A stretch of 64,000 nucleotides of DNA, taken from the NCBI GenBank assembly GCA_025093555.1, contig JAIWNF010000009.1, positions 585,501 to 649,500 of the forward strand, given 5' to 3'. Shown here one piece after another: positions 1-11,460 of this stretch. The notes beneath the pieces were generated by a model, which was not told where the DNA came from, made no database searches, and was given only the letters and a program-made list of their open reading frames with translations. This DNA comes from Circinella umbellata. Its lineage: Eukaryota; Mucoromycota; Mucoromycetes; Mucorales; Lichtheimiaceae. Position 1 is the stretch's first letter, and each line of letters begins with the position of its first letter. The position numbers were made by a program, and so were the translations under genes.

Positions 1-2761
1 AAAGAAACATACTTAAAAGATATCGGGCAAGAGGTGTTGTTCCACTTAAACATTGAATGATAGAACTCATGAAACAGGTATTTCCCAAGTTCTTCAATCC
101 AGTCTTTCCAATTTGAACCGTGCTCAATTGGGAAGCCGAGTTATCAGATGATATACGAGCATATCTGTTATCAATCACGGGATGTTCCTGAGCATGATTT
201 TTCATTATATCAGGTTTTGAAGGCAAAGGTGGTGCTGAAGGGCCTGCTGATGAAGGTCGTGGAATTGGCATATCTTGAGGTGGTTGATGTTGTACACGAG
301 GATGTTGCGGAGGAGAATAACGTGATGGTGTCGGTCCTGTCGAAGGAGGTGCAGAAGGTAACGGACGAGTTGGTTTTGGAGGAATTTTAGGTGGCACGTC
401 ATAATTATTATTAGCCGTTTCAGTAAATCCATGAAAAGGATTATCAATGAATGTCCTTCGTCGTTGAAGACTTGTTCCAGTGTGATGCTGAGGAATAGAT
501 CCAGCAGCTGCGGCTGCAGCTGCAGTAGCGGATGATGATACATTTGGTTTGATATCTGGGTATCGTGCCATAAAAGATTCTTCGGTTGGTGTAGGTGGTT
601 GCTTTTGATTATTGTAATTGGGTTCGTAAGGTGGGGCAATTGGCATAGTTGTTGGTGGTAATTCCACACCTGGTGACGGCGTAAGCGAGTTAGCGAAAAC
701 ACCTTGAAGAGGTGGTGTTGGTCCACCTGATGCCCGTGTCATTGATTGAAGTTCACCATCATATTGTTTTACATGGAACTACAAATATAAAAATAAACAG
801 GTGTATAAATATTACACGCATATACACACATAATAAACGATCTTTTCTTTTCTCAGTGTCTTTTTTTTTCAATTTACCCAGTCAAAAGGAGATTTATGCA
901 ATCGTTCTCTACCATGATGTTGATGATGATGTCCTCTCCCAACTACTCCTTCTAACCAATGTCGTCGTCGACTTGTTTCCTTTGGTTGTTCATTTTCTTT
1001 ATTATCCTTCTGCTCATGTTTTGATTGAGTTTTGGCACCATTATAACTATATATGCCACGTTGACCAATAATTTGTTCCCACGCGGCAAATCCACCGGCC
1101 AACATCATTGGCATTCGTTGTAACGGTTTGCTGAATTCATTTTCATATATGACTGAAACTAGTTTACGTAAAGGAGCACTTGCATCTTCCACTCTTTGGG
1201 TATCTTGATCATAGTATACAATAAGATCAAACTTGTTTCGTTTATCAAATAATATTTGTTCCACTTCCGGATTCAAAATTAACGATTGTTGAATTTTTTG
1301 CGAAGTCACTCTATTGTATTGTCAACATTAGCTTTTTATTAATTCAATATTTTTCTCTCCGTATATGTATATATATATGTTACCACCCCAGTCCAATCCA
1401 TTTTACTTACTCTTGACGAAGTGACAGTGGCTCTATTTGACAAATCCAAGTATGTTTTATACAGCCTTCCTTATACATGGACAAAGGTCGAACATCCAAT
1501 AATAAAATACCTGGTAAATTTTCTCGTTTCTGAAGCCATTTGGCAAGTGTCATGGGCTCGACAGCCAACGTGGGTGGGAATTGAAATGTACTTCGTGGGG
1601 GTATTTTGAGTTGTTTGATAGCGCTACTTTCGAATTCACTACTACTATGATTGCTACTTGTTGTACTACTTGCGGATGATATTGGTAAATTATTATTGTT
1701 CCCATGGGTTGGTGGTGCAGGAGATATTGAAGAGTGCGGTAATATAGAGATAGTTGTTGTTGCTGTTGAAGGGGCAGGATTTTTTTTAGCTGTGGTTGAT
1801 GATCTGGTAGTGCAGGTGGTGATGGCGTAGGCATGGGCATAGGCATGCGTAAAGCTGCTTGAGGTGCATGTGTAGGAACAGATGGTAAATCATCTAATGA
1901 TACTTCCTCTTTATTACTTTCTGGCCATCCAGATTCTAATGCTGCTACAGTTGGAAACCGCTCCATGACATCATTGCCAGTATTATTATTTTGAATAATC
2001 GATTGTTGTTGTTGTTGTTGTTGTTGAATTGGCTGACCTTGTTCTATCTCATTTTTCGTAGTTTCGAGCCACTCAAGTACTTCTGGAATTCGCTATACGT
2101 TTATCATATAGTTTAAGTATAAATATTTTTTCATTTTTGATATCATAATCCACATAGTACGAAACAACTGTTGCTCTTTTTCTTTTATTTGTAAATATAT
2201 ATATATATATATATAACTCACCTTCGCTGTTGCATTGAAAAGTGGATGCGATTGAACTTCTTTTACTCTAGAATGTTTTTGAAGTACATCAACCCAAATA
2301 CTACATTTCACAATTAGATAAGTAAATATAAAAAGGTACCTTCATGACCTAAAAGAAAAAGAAAAAACTATATTTGACTTACTCGCAACCTTTCAAATAA
2401 CGAACATACGCGCCTTCAATATCGTTTAGTTGTCGTGCTTTAGCAGCCTATATACAAATTTACATTATTTAATGTATGTGCATATATGTTTGTTTGTCAT
2501 TGAGGTATATATATTCATATGTATATACACGCTTTTTTCTTTCTTTTTAGCCAAGAATAGCGGTATTGAAAAAATAATAAAGTTGCCAAGACACTTTTTT
2601 TTAATATTCACCTCGTCAAATAATTTACTTGCTGAAAGCAACCATTGCTTTGCAGAATATCTATTTGCTTCTGATTTATCAATGGCAGCTTTTCGATGTA
2701 ATTCTGCTAATGAACTATAAAATCGTGGTTGTCCATGGCTTATGTAAGGTTGTCGACTCAT
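1..2761 (-). CDS. DOA4/USP8-like ubiquitin carboxyl-terminal hydrolase (3' end beyond window)
   Basis: Deubiquitinase; yeast Doa4 and animal USP8 homologues recycle ubiquitin from cargo at endosomes. Exons (minus strand): 2761-2612, 2447-2383, 2300-2222, 2092-1411, 1310-878, 778-1. In order: an N-terminal helical USP8-dimer/MIT-like region (ends near 2222), a Gln tract and Pro-rich linker, a rhodanese-like domain (ILLLDVRPLSMYKEG, later RMPMMLAGGFAAWEQIIGQRG), a long Pro-rich segment, then the start of the USP fold with the Cys box GLKNLGNTCFMSSIIQCL near position 100. The rest of the catalytic domain, with the His box, lies outside the window. Exon 4 needs one extra base: at the A8 run (T8 at 1780-1787 on the plus strand) the reading frame shifts, and a ninth A would restore it and also make the exon length fit the splice phases. 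This is either an assembly indel or a real lesion. Family call secure; exact subtype inferred. Confidence 0.88.
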
Positions 2762-3597
2762 GAAGCTATTAATAAGGGGGGGGGAGTTTCTATGTTAGAT
2801 AATATAAAGTCGACAAAGAAAGAAAAAAAAAAAGAAGGGGAAAGTGGCGGAAAAAAAGAGAATGGGGTATACTTTTTATAGATAGAAGTGATTTTTGGCA
2901 TAAGCTTGTTTTGCAATTTGAGCCAATCAAATGCTGTATTACAAAAAGATATAAAAAAAAAAGGGTTTGAAATTATGCAGTTTGACCCATTGACAGTTAG
3001 AATAGTATTTTGTCATTTTTTATAACAGGTTGGAGATTCCTCATTGTATTTTCTTCACTATCACTGTTTTTTGTTTTTTAAGCTCCATATACGATGAGCA
3101 ATATACTACCGCCATTATTTGCGAAAATATCAACTGGTTGACAATTCTTAAACTACATATTGTACGTACTTTAAGAATTAGCTCAGGGGCAACGAGTTTG
3201 TTTCCACGAAAACCGGGTTTTGATATGTACAATATGATGACGAGAGCGAAATTCCATAGCAATAACACTCGGATTTCGTTGTTACACATTCTTTTCTTGT
3301 CCCTCTAGATAGATACGTTAGTAGCCTATATAATCTAGCACGAAAAGAAACCAAGGCAGATATGCATAATTTATATGTTACTAACCGAAAAAAAAAAGAT
3401 TGACTACTTTAAATCATTGTCACTGTTACCATTTACACAACTCGTGGGTAATGGAAAAAGGTAAAAGAGGATGTCATGAAACACCTCGGAAACGGACATA
3501 AATTTCTCTGAGCGGGATGGTCATTAATAGACTCTATAAAATTATGGAATCCGGGCGTGCTTTTCTTCCTTTTAATTTTTAATTTTTTTTTTTTAAC
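2762..3597. promoter_or_regulatory. Divergent intergenic region between the USP and DNA glycosylase genes
   Basis: About 840 bp between two divergently transcribed genes, so it should carry both promoters. It holds G and A homopolymers (around 2777 and 2820) and short ORFs on both strands around 3030-3308. Those overlap antisense to each other and have no recognisable domain, so I do not call them genes. Confidence 0.4.
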
Positions 3598-5258
3598 ATG
3601 TTACCAAGAAAAAGCCCACGACTCTCAAAACTGCCAACCACTTCTTATTATACAAAGAGTCAGACACAAAATAAGACGGTTGTTCCTACCACCAAGTAAG
3701 TATCCGATTTTTCTCTCCCTACGAATAATTGATTTTTTTATAGTATCTTAACTTATATTGACATAGAAGAAAACGCGCAGCACCAAAAGAACAGCCAACA
3801 GAAAAAAGGTCAAGTAAACGTAAAGTAAGTTTTTTTTTTCATTCGTGACAATTCATAAGTAAATTCAATTGCCTAATCGTAGGCATTCCATTTTATTTTA
3901 TTCATCTATTCAGACCGCTGGTTCCACTACTACTATTGCTGACAAAAAGGTAAATAATATAAAATAGCCTTTCTTTTGCAGGTAATATTTTCACGCAGAT
4001 TCAGGGAGTGCATATTCATTTTTTTTTCTTTTTTCCTGATTGTTATTTACAAACATGTAACGCGCAGCACGCCTTTACAGCTGAAAACGCAGGCAAAGAT
4101 CTTGCCCCACCCGCCGCGGCACCAAGTGTTGCTGATCCAATTGATGTAACAAAACATGTCATTGATCGCAGTTTTGATATTCATGAAGCTTTTGCTCATT
4201 TGAAGAAAGTGGATAAAAAGTTAAACAAATTAATTACTAATGATGATATTGAAGAGTTTATACGTCGTCGCGTCCAACAAACGGACTCATCCAATCCATT
4301 TAGGTAGGTCATCCCTCTTCTGTCTTACCGTTGATTCTTTTTTTATCTGGTTTTTTTTTTTTTTTTGCTCAATCTCTATATTGTATATTATATATGTAGA
4401 GACCTTGCATCATCCATTATATATCAACAAATTAGTGGTAAAGCTGCTCAAGCAATTCGCACACGTTTTGTGAAATTATTTGCAGAGGAATATAAAGTCA
4501 AAGTACCTGAAGTAGTTACTGGTGATTTTAAATGGTTTCCGACTGCAGAGATGGTATTGAAAAAAACATCAGAGGAACTCAAATCTGCAGGACTTTCGCT
4601 TCGTAAAGCACAATATGTGCTTGATCTTGCACAAAAGTTTAATGATAATAATATTAGTGCCGAAGGACTGCATCGAATGTCCGACGATGAGATACGTAAA
4701 TTATTGATTCAAGTCAAGGGTATTGGCCATGTAACGATTATTCCTTTTTTTTTAGTATTGGTGAATGAAAGACACGCTGAGTGGCATATGTTTGCTGTTC
4801 TCATTTGCAGAAAAACTAAATCCAATCGTTCCTTTTTTTCATTTATTAGTGGACTGTTGATATGTATTTGATGATGGATTTAGGACACCCGGATATTCTT
4901 CCCACAACTGATCTTGGTATATAATAGATAAATAAAAAAAGCTGCCCGTCAGTGTTATATCCAATCACTAATCATCCCTTTGCTGAACTTTATATTTAGG
5001 GATTCGTAAGGGGATCGCCAAACATTTTGGATTAAAAAATAATCTACCACCACCAGATCAAATGGAACAACTCACTGAACATTGGCGTGTAAGTATCTCT
5101 ATATTTATGCTACTAAGGATTGAATTCATATGACTTATCTTTTTTTCAATTATATACATATATATTCTCTCCCTATGATTAAAAATATATAGCCATACAG
5201 AAGTGTTGGTAGCTGGTACATGTGGCGAATTTTGGATATTAAAACTGCCGCAGATTAA
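3598..5258 (+). CDS. DNA-3-methyladenine glycosylase, AlkA/Mag1 family (HhH-GPD)
   Basis: Base-excision repair enzyme that removes alkylated purines from DNA. Eight exons: 3598-3695, 3767-3824, 3914-3949, 4068-4303, 4400-4730, 4850-4916, 5000-5088, 5193-5258, giving 326 aa. Residues 1-75 are basic and low-complexity (nuclear-targeting type). The HhH-GPD core follows: RDLASSIIYQQISGKAA, a hairpin hairpin VKGIGH at about 248-253, then WTVDMYLMMDLGHPDILPTTDLG with the expected catalytic Asp near residue 274. The protein ends in SVGSWYMWRILD, typical of the fungal Mag1 group. The start ATG was chosen because its frame runs through all eight exons and no upstream in-frame exon is evident. Divergent from the USP gene. 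Substrate range is inferred from the family. Confidence 0.92.
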
Positions 5259-6199
5259 AAAAAGTCCAAACTTATGTATAACTTCTCTCTCTGTCTCGTA
5301 GTAATAATGAGAGTCAATGATACTTATACAACATATCCAGTATTACAAAATCAATATACGTCGTATTTCTTATTATCATTATTATCTAAGACATATACAA
5401 TATCCAAATATCTACAATTTTTTTCTTTCTATATATATTTTTACTCAAGATAACTACATGTGATAGAAAAAAACAATTAAATTTCAGTTCTGTTGCATAA
5501 CTACGGAAAAAAAAAGAAAATGGATAGATACATACGTCTTTTTCTTTTTCTTTTACTTTTCTCTCGGTTTACAACGATTCTTATAAATGACAGTAACGGA
5601 AACTTAAATTCCAACAGGCAAAAAAATTAAAAATTGAAGATTAAAAAGAGAGATTAATGAACTTGATTATTATTTTTATTAATCTAGTAATGATAAAGAG
5701 AATTAACAGAAAAGGTAAACTTGTACCTCTTTCTTTTTTCAGCACACTACTCGCCTCCACAAAAAAAATCCACGTCATGTTATATTTAAACTTTTTTATC
5801 AGTATAACTTTTTCTTTCCTTCTATAACTTTCCCAACTTTCTTTTCCCATTGTAACTTTTTTTCTACTAGAACCCATTTTCCCACTATAACTTTTTATTA
5901 CTACAATTTTTTTTTATTATAACTTATTTATTTCCTATTATGTTTTTCAAACCAAAATAATAAAATCATCTAAAAATAATGCACCTCTATTACTTTTCTT
6001 AAACGATCTCAAACGACTACCATACACAATCTTGTAAAATACCTTCTCTCATGAAAAAATACTGTGACATCTACTATATAGCCTAAATTTTCATCTAATT
6101 GATTCTTTTGCATTATGGATTATGGATTCAATCCGGATTTTTACGAAACGGATTCGGATTGCAATTCTCTAATCCGTGGACAATCCGGATTTTCGAAAA
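5259..6199. other. AT-rich intergenic sequence
   Basis: About 0.9 kb downstream of the glycosylase. From about 5780 to 5940 the motif 'actataacttttt' recurs imperfectly several times (degenerate short repeat). No coding exon chain or RNA gene was recognised. Confidence 0.4.
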
Positions 6200-6275
6200 T
6201 CCGATCCGTTTCAAAACGGATCGGATTCGAAATGGTGCCAATCCGATCCGGATCGGTCTACTAAGAACCCCAACA
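6113..6275. repeat. GGAT/ATCC-rich cluster with perfect 12-bp inverted repeat
   Basis: A short, GC-richer island built from reiterated GGATTCGGAT / ATCCGATCCG words in both orientations. It includes a perfect inverted repeat, TCCGATCCGTTT (6200-6211), a 2-nt spacer, and AAACGGATCGGA (6214-6225), which could form a tight hairpin. Base composition clearly differs from the flanks. It may be a small dispersed repeat or a transposon remnant; nothing in it looks coding. Confidence 0.55.
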
Positions 6276-6378
6276 CTAATCATCAAGCGGTAAATATAAA
6301 TATATATATATATATAGGAGTAAATATTGTAACGAAATGGGTCCTTCAATATGCTAATGGTTCAAATAGTCCACTAGT

Positions 6379-7979
6379 ATGAATCTAAGAAAACGAAAAG
6401 AAGAAGACAGGCATGACGGAGATGGCGCAGAAGATGATGGTATAGGATCGGTTAGTAAAAATCGTATTTCTCAAGTAAGGGTAACATATTTATATGTGTG
6501 TCAATTAATATTTTTGTCTTTGCTTTTCATTTGATTGTAAATAGAGCAAAAAGCAAAAAGCCAAAGATGCAGAAGAAAATAACAGTAACATTGATGAATC
6601 GTTAGTTCGCAAAGTTTTAAAACACAAACGAATGGATTCTGCTGACAAATATTGGTAAGCAAAAAAAAAAAGATTCGGCTGCTTATAAAAAGACGAAATC
6701 GAAATATAATCATAATGTCATTGTAAATCTAAGATCTATACATATATTTGTAGTCTTGAAAAATACGGAATCATTTGTTTCAGAAAAAACATGGAAACCC
6801 ACTCTTGCGTATCATCAAATCTTCAAAATGCTTTACTAAAAACAAACATCTCAATAGCAGTTTGGAGATCTGTTCAGGAATTTATAAGATCAATTATTTA
6901 CTCGGATGATTATGTACGTAAAATGCTTTTGCTTTTTTTTTATATGTATAAAGCCAATACTTGTGTTGCACACTGGTTAGAAAACTTACTTTTCTTTTCG
7001 TTTATGTACTATACAATAGGGAACACCTGATTGTGCTGTATCTATATTTTCAACAAGTAAAATTAACACTAATAATACCCAAAATCAAACCACTTTCAAA
7101 ATGATGCAGCGAATGCTGTACCAATTGTACGTATTATTGTAACTATGCAATATATTCATTAAGCGGGTTATTCACCAAATGACTTTTGTTTATTTTTAAT
7201 TAGCTCCGAGAATATACACAACACCATTCTTCCGCCAAACATATCCCATTCAGAGTCCACTTACGCGTTCCATGTATTGTGGCTATTATTACGCATTATG
7301 ATGAAGTTTTTGGATATACCAAAACAGATGAAGATGCAGCTTGACGTTGGGGAAACGAAGTTATCAGCTGTATCAACCACAGATGATTACAGTTGGTATT
7401 ACGCTGACGGTGTTGGAACCGTAAAAATTTCAGGTGCCCTTGGAAACAACGACGCTGTCAAACATAAGTATGACTTTGTCAAAGGAACATTTGGTTGCTG
7501 CAAAATGATAGAAGCTATCTTTTCTAAGTACCACTACGCTGATCAGAGCTTAGTTGAACAACTATCCGTAGTATACGTACGTACAAGCTAGCGGCCAAGG
7601 TAAAGATCAACATTACCTCTTTCTTTTAGAACTAATGATATCCATTAGCTTACACTACTCTGTTATTGGTATGAATTTTTTTTATCGTAGACAATTGTTT
7701 ACGTGCCTGGGTCATGAGGCCGATCTGTGAGGGAAAGTTTCTTTCATTCGAGCGAACCCTTAAATGTGAGATAAATTCGAACATTTACGATTACGCTGCC
7801 ACAATTTCAACATTACAATTTTTTTTGCCAATTAAAGGTATGTAAAGTGTAGATAATCCGTTTTCTTTTTTTGTGGATTCCATATGCTTAATATATTAAT
7901 GTTTTTTTAAAAGACTGTAGTTGAGCAATCAGTAATTTCTCTACAAAAATTAAAGTCTCACATGAAACGTATATGTTGA
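6379..7979 (+). CDS. Unknown protein, 7 exons
   Basis: Hypothetical gene. Exons 6379-6474, 6545-6654, 6754-6913, 7020-7126, 7204-7580, 7691-7837, 7921-7979 join in frame to 351 aa with a natural TGA. The N-terminus is charged and basic (MNLRKRKEED, SKKQKAKDAEE), with a likely nuclear signal. The middle is globular (WLLLRIMMKFLDIPK, DDYSWYYADGVGTVKISGAL), and the C-terminal part contains LRAWVMRPICEGKFLSFERT and a short helical tail. I do not recognise a catalytic motif or a named domain. The composition is reminiscent of large lineage-specific Mucorales families of unknown role, but that is an impression. The exon 5/6 junction (donor gtacaa at 7581) is the least certain splice. Confidence 0.6.
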
Positions 7980-9194
7980 CCCTACCAGAAAATACTGCCT
8001 ACCACCGACAATCCTTAAGAAACATTTCGATTCCCAACTTGGACCAACTTCAGACCAACGAGGGTGCGTCCTCTAATAATAATAATGACGCACGCTCGTC
8101 TTAATTCCAATCTACATACTTTGTGATAATTTTAAATCTTTTTCTCACACCTAATATATATATATATGTTACAACTTGAACCATCTTTCTTTGTACACTT
8201 AACTTGTTTTTTTAATTTTCACTTTACATTCAAATTGTTGATGATAACGTATCTATATTTACACATAAAATTCAAATTGTAAATACCATAAGACTAATTG
8301 ATTTTTCGCCTGCTATCATTATTATCAATGTCCATTTATACTATTCTTATATATTGAAAGAAAGAAGATAAAATAGATATTAAAAATCACTATCACTACG
8401 GATAATAACATTTCTTTAAATAATTTGTTAGTGACATTACAAGTGTTTGTTGGTGTACTTGCGTAATATTAAATCTTTCCTCTTTCTTCTTCTCCTCTTG
8501 GGCCTGTTGTTAAAAATACACTATAAATTCATGCATCCTCTTGTAATCAAGTAGACTACAATAAATATGGACATTTGCGTTTATAAAATGATGATCAACA
8601 CGTGGTTTTGATCATATGCTGCAAGTTAACTTGGGAAAAAAATGGTTAGTTGATTTTGAACAATGCAACGCTTTTTTTTTTTGGTTTATATAATATACCT
8701 ATAGCATTATATATCATTTAACAAATACAGTATTAGAACCAAGAAACAAGTTTAGTACACTGATGAATAGAATTTTGTTGTTAAGGTAACACAAAAGCGT
8801 TTTTGCTCCACATTGTTGTCCAGATAATAATTTGAGTTGTAAAGAAAAAGTGATATGTACTTTGGTCCTCGTTGTATTGTAAAAACTTTTAGACTCGACT
8901 GGTTGATAATTTGTTCGAGATGACTCACGATGTTGCTGCCGTATATATAATAATCTACTATTGTGCTTACACTTTTTTTTTGGTATCAATTACTTTTATT
9001 TACTGAAATGTGATATAAGGCTTAATCTTAAAAACCCGATCTTCAAAATTCATTGGCGAGATATTCCAAAGAACGCTTTTCTTTATTTAGTTGTAAACAA
9101 TCCAACAGTTTGGAATACAGTATTTTATTTCAGACATGCTCAATTTCATTTTGAGACCTTTTGTATTTTTTTTCGGAACAAATCTAATTTTTAT
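7980..9194. other. AT-rich intergenic sequence left of the mariner element
   Basis: About 1.2 kb with no exon chain that I can support. Short ORFs at 8714-8989 (-) and 8961-9215 (+) have no domain and no splice continuity. Confidence 0.4.
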
Positions 9195-9226
9195 TTCAGA
9201 CTATATCTTTATTGATTTCAGACATC
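9195..9226 (+). repeat. Left terminal/subterminal inverted repeat of the mariner element
   Basis: The core 9195-9211 is the exact reverse complement of 10633-10649. The following 15 bases match the right copy with a few transitions. Confidence 0.75.
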
Positions 9227-9235
9227 AAAAATGCT

Positions 9236-10565
9236 TTACTTTAAACGAAGCTCGTTTTCAAGATACGTATCTATCCCAGCATGTCTTATCCAACCATTAT
9301 AGTCTTCGACAGTAGCTTGAAGACATACCTCGGCAATACGCGGTGTACAGGTATCTCTTTCGTCAAGGGGGTTTCTTCTGATGAGCTTTTTAATCTTCGA
9401 CCAGCATTCTCCTATGGGGTTCTGAAATGGAGAATAAGGTGGCATAAACAATGGTTTATAGCCTCTTCTCGTTATCACATCAGTCACAAACTGAGAATGG
9501 TGAATTCTGTAGTTATCTAAAACAATAAACATCACCTTTTTATCGTGTTTGTCTAAGGTATCCATGACAGCATCCATAAATTTCACAATATGGTATGCAG
9601 TTGTACCTTTTGGAAGTTTTTTAGGCTTATCTACATCCTGACTCTTGGCCTTCTTTTCTTGTTTGCAGGCTGGGAGAACTCTTTTTCAACTTTCGCCACA
9701 TCACTTTTTTTCAACGGTTCAACTTTAGAGAAGTTAATCACACCAAATGGAGATATACACCCGATGATGCTTATGTTTACTCCTTTCTGTGTATGTACTT
9801 GAACCACTGCTGGGTTAACTTTTTTTGACCATGCACGTCCTCTAATCATTTGGGTATGAAACACAGCTTCATCAACAAAAACATAACAGTTTTTAAAATC
9901 TACTCCATTTGCTTTCCACTGTGTAATGATATCAAAGCGCAGCTGAAGCGTCCTTGGCGAGTCTCTTTCTGCTGTATATTTTATTGCTTGCTTCAAAGAT
10001 AAAGAACATTTCTCTCGAGTATGCTTATAAAGTCCAGGGATTGAAATTTTGAGCCCGGGAAATGCTTCACAAAGTTGAATTTTCGCATGTTCAAGCACTA
10101 TAGAAGGATTTTGATCGAAAAGCTGAATCAAAAAATCTGAGTGAGTTGGATAAAGCTTTTTTGCTTTGTTCTGAGGCTTTCTTGGATTAATTCCAGGTAG
10201 AACCGTCCCATCACTTGAATTAAATTCAATAATTAGCTCATATGCATTACTTCTAGGTATACCACATTGGACAGCAGCTTTTGGAATGGACAACCTTCTT
10301 GCTTCAGGCGTATAAATCGTTCTATTTGGTCTTGTCCATATTTTTTGTACCTCTTTACATTATGGATAGATAGAACTTGTATTTCTTCAGAAATACAATT
10401 AACAGCTTCGATCATTCGTTCATTTTCTGCTTGCTTCATGTCATCGAAATTAACAATCATTTCAATGTTTCCATACTCAACGGCAGTACTCTCAAAATAC
10501 ATCTCATCATTACTATCGGCATAACCGTAAGCATCAATTTCTGGTTGGTAGTTGATAAAGTTCAT
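9236..10565 (-). pseudogene. Tc1/mariner transposase, DDE_3 type, two frameshifts
   Basis: Cut-and-paste transposase. Three overlapping frames on the minus strand make one protein: 10565 to about 10294 (acidic N-terminus, then the start of the helix-turn-helix), 10293 to 9631 (rest of the HTH, SIPKAAVQCGIPRSNAYEL, then NCYVFVDEAVFH with the first catalytic Asp), and a third frame from about 9650 to 9236. The third carries VMFIVLDNYRIHHSQ (second Asp) and PYSPFQNPIGECWSKIKKL (catalytic Glu). The second Asp and the Glu are separated by 35 residues (DD35E). The joins near 10294 and 9650 each need a one-base correction, so this copy should not make an intact transposase, though all three catalytic acids survive. 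Decay looks recent because no internal stop is seen apart from the shifts. Confidence 0.88.
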
Positions 10566-10618
10566 AGTTGTTCTTTCAAGCTTAAAAAAAGTTTTTAATA
10601 AAAGGCCAGGAACAACAC

Positions 10619-10649
10619 TTGTCTGGAACCAGTAAAGATATAGTCTGAA
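10619..10649 (-). repeat. Right terminal/subterminal inverted repeat of the mariner element
   Basis: Partner of the left repeat; 17 perfect bases at 10633-10649, then a similar TGTCTGGAACCAGTAA stretch inward. Confidence 0.75.
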
Positions 10650-10859
10650 AATGATTAATGTACGAAGAGTTTTTAGAACACAAACGCTTTACATGTGACC
10701 CAAAAAAAAATAGTATGGGTTACTGTAGCTTAGACGTTGAACTTTTTTTGTTTTTCATTGGGCAAATAATCTACCACACTTGAAATTTTTTTTCCCTTTA
10801 AATACGCCGCAGTACGTTACCTGGTTCGTTTTTTTTTTATCTCTCTTCTCTAATCTTCT

Positions 10860-11440
10860 AAGATTCCTTTGGCAATGACTAGCAAATGGGTTTCCGTAGG
10901 CAAATAACAGGGAATCTTTAAAAAGTTTCTGTTATTTTTTTAATAGTTACTTAGCTTCTAGAAAGATTTCCTTTGCCAGTGTGTTCCGTTGGCAAACAAA
11001 AAGGTTATCTGCACAATAGGCTTTTTAACCTATTATCTGGAACGTTCTCTTTTGTCGATGGAAAACGCCTGGGTACCATAGGCAATAAAAGGGAATCCTT
11101 TACAAGTTTCTTTTATCTTTTAATAGTTACTTAGCTTTCAGAAAGATTTCCTTTGTCAGTCTGTTCCGTTGGCAAGCAAAAAGGTTATCTGCACAATAGG
11201 TTTTTTTAACCTATTATCTGGAACGTTCTCTTTTTTGTCGATGGAAAACGCCTGGGTACCGTAGGCAATAAAAGGGAATCCTTAACAAGTTTCTTTTATC
11301 TTTTATTAGTTACTTAGCTTCTAGAAAGATTTCCTTTGCCAGTGTGTTCCGTTGGCAAACAAAAAGGTTATCTGCACAATAGGTTTTTTTTAACCTGTTA
11401 TCTGGAACGTTCTCTTTTGTCGATGGTAAATGGGTCCCGT
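10860..11440. repeat. Tandem repeat, ~180-bp unit, about 3.3 copies
   Basis: The landmark GAAAGATTTCCTTTG recurs at 10961, 11141 and 11324 (spacing 180 and 183), with a partial unit before it from about 10862. Each unit contains TTCCGTTGGCAA, CAAAAAGGTTATCTGCACAAT, a small hairpin of the form AATAGG-T/C-run-CCTATT, CTGGAACGTTCTC, TTTTGTCGATGG and AGGCAATAAAAGGGAATCC. Units differ by a few substitutions. The array ends in a divergent half-unit running into a TATA-like 'tatataaaagg' at about 11446. It lies about 200 bp right of the mariner element but is not part of its repeats. No ORF spans a unit. It could be satellite DNA or a repeated enhancer. Confidence 0.9.
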
Positions 11441-11460
11441 TGGTTATATAAAAGGGGGTC

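Larger units (their letters stand above)
9195..10649 (-). mobile_element. Tc1/mariner (IS630-type) transposon with inverted repeats
   Basis: The transposase relic at 9236-10565 is bracketed by a perfect 17-bp inverted pair: TTCAGACTATATCTTTA at 9195-9211 and its reverse complement at 10633-10649. The similarity continues inward as TTAYTGRTTYCAGACA (left to about 9226, right from about 10619). Extra copies of TTCAGACA occur near the left end (about 9131 and 9217). The exact outer ends and the expected TA target duplication could not be fixed, because similarity outside the 17-mer is weak. Confidence 0.75.

Noticed and set aside
205..726. 173-aa minus-strand ORF overlapping the USP gene
   Set aside because: Wrong frame over the Pro-rich linker of the deubiquitinase; the correct frame continues into the USP Cys box.
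3030..3308. Overlapping antisense ORFs between the USP and glycosylase genes
   Set aside because: No domains and mutually exclusive frames; lies in a divergent promoter region.
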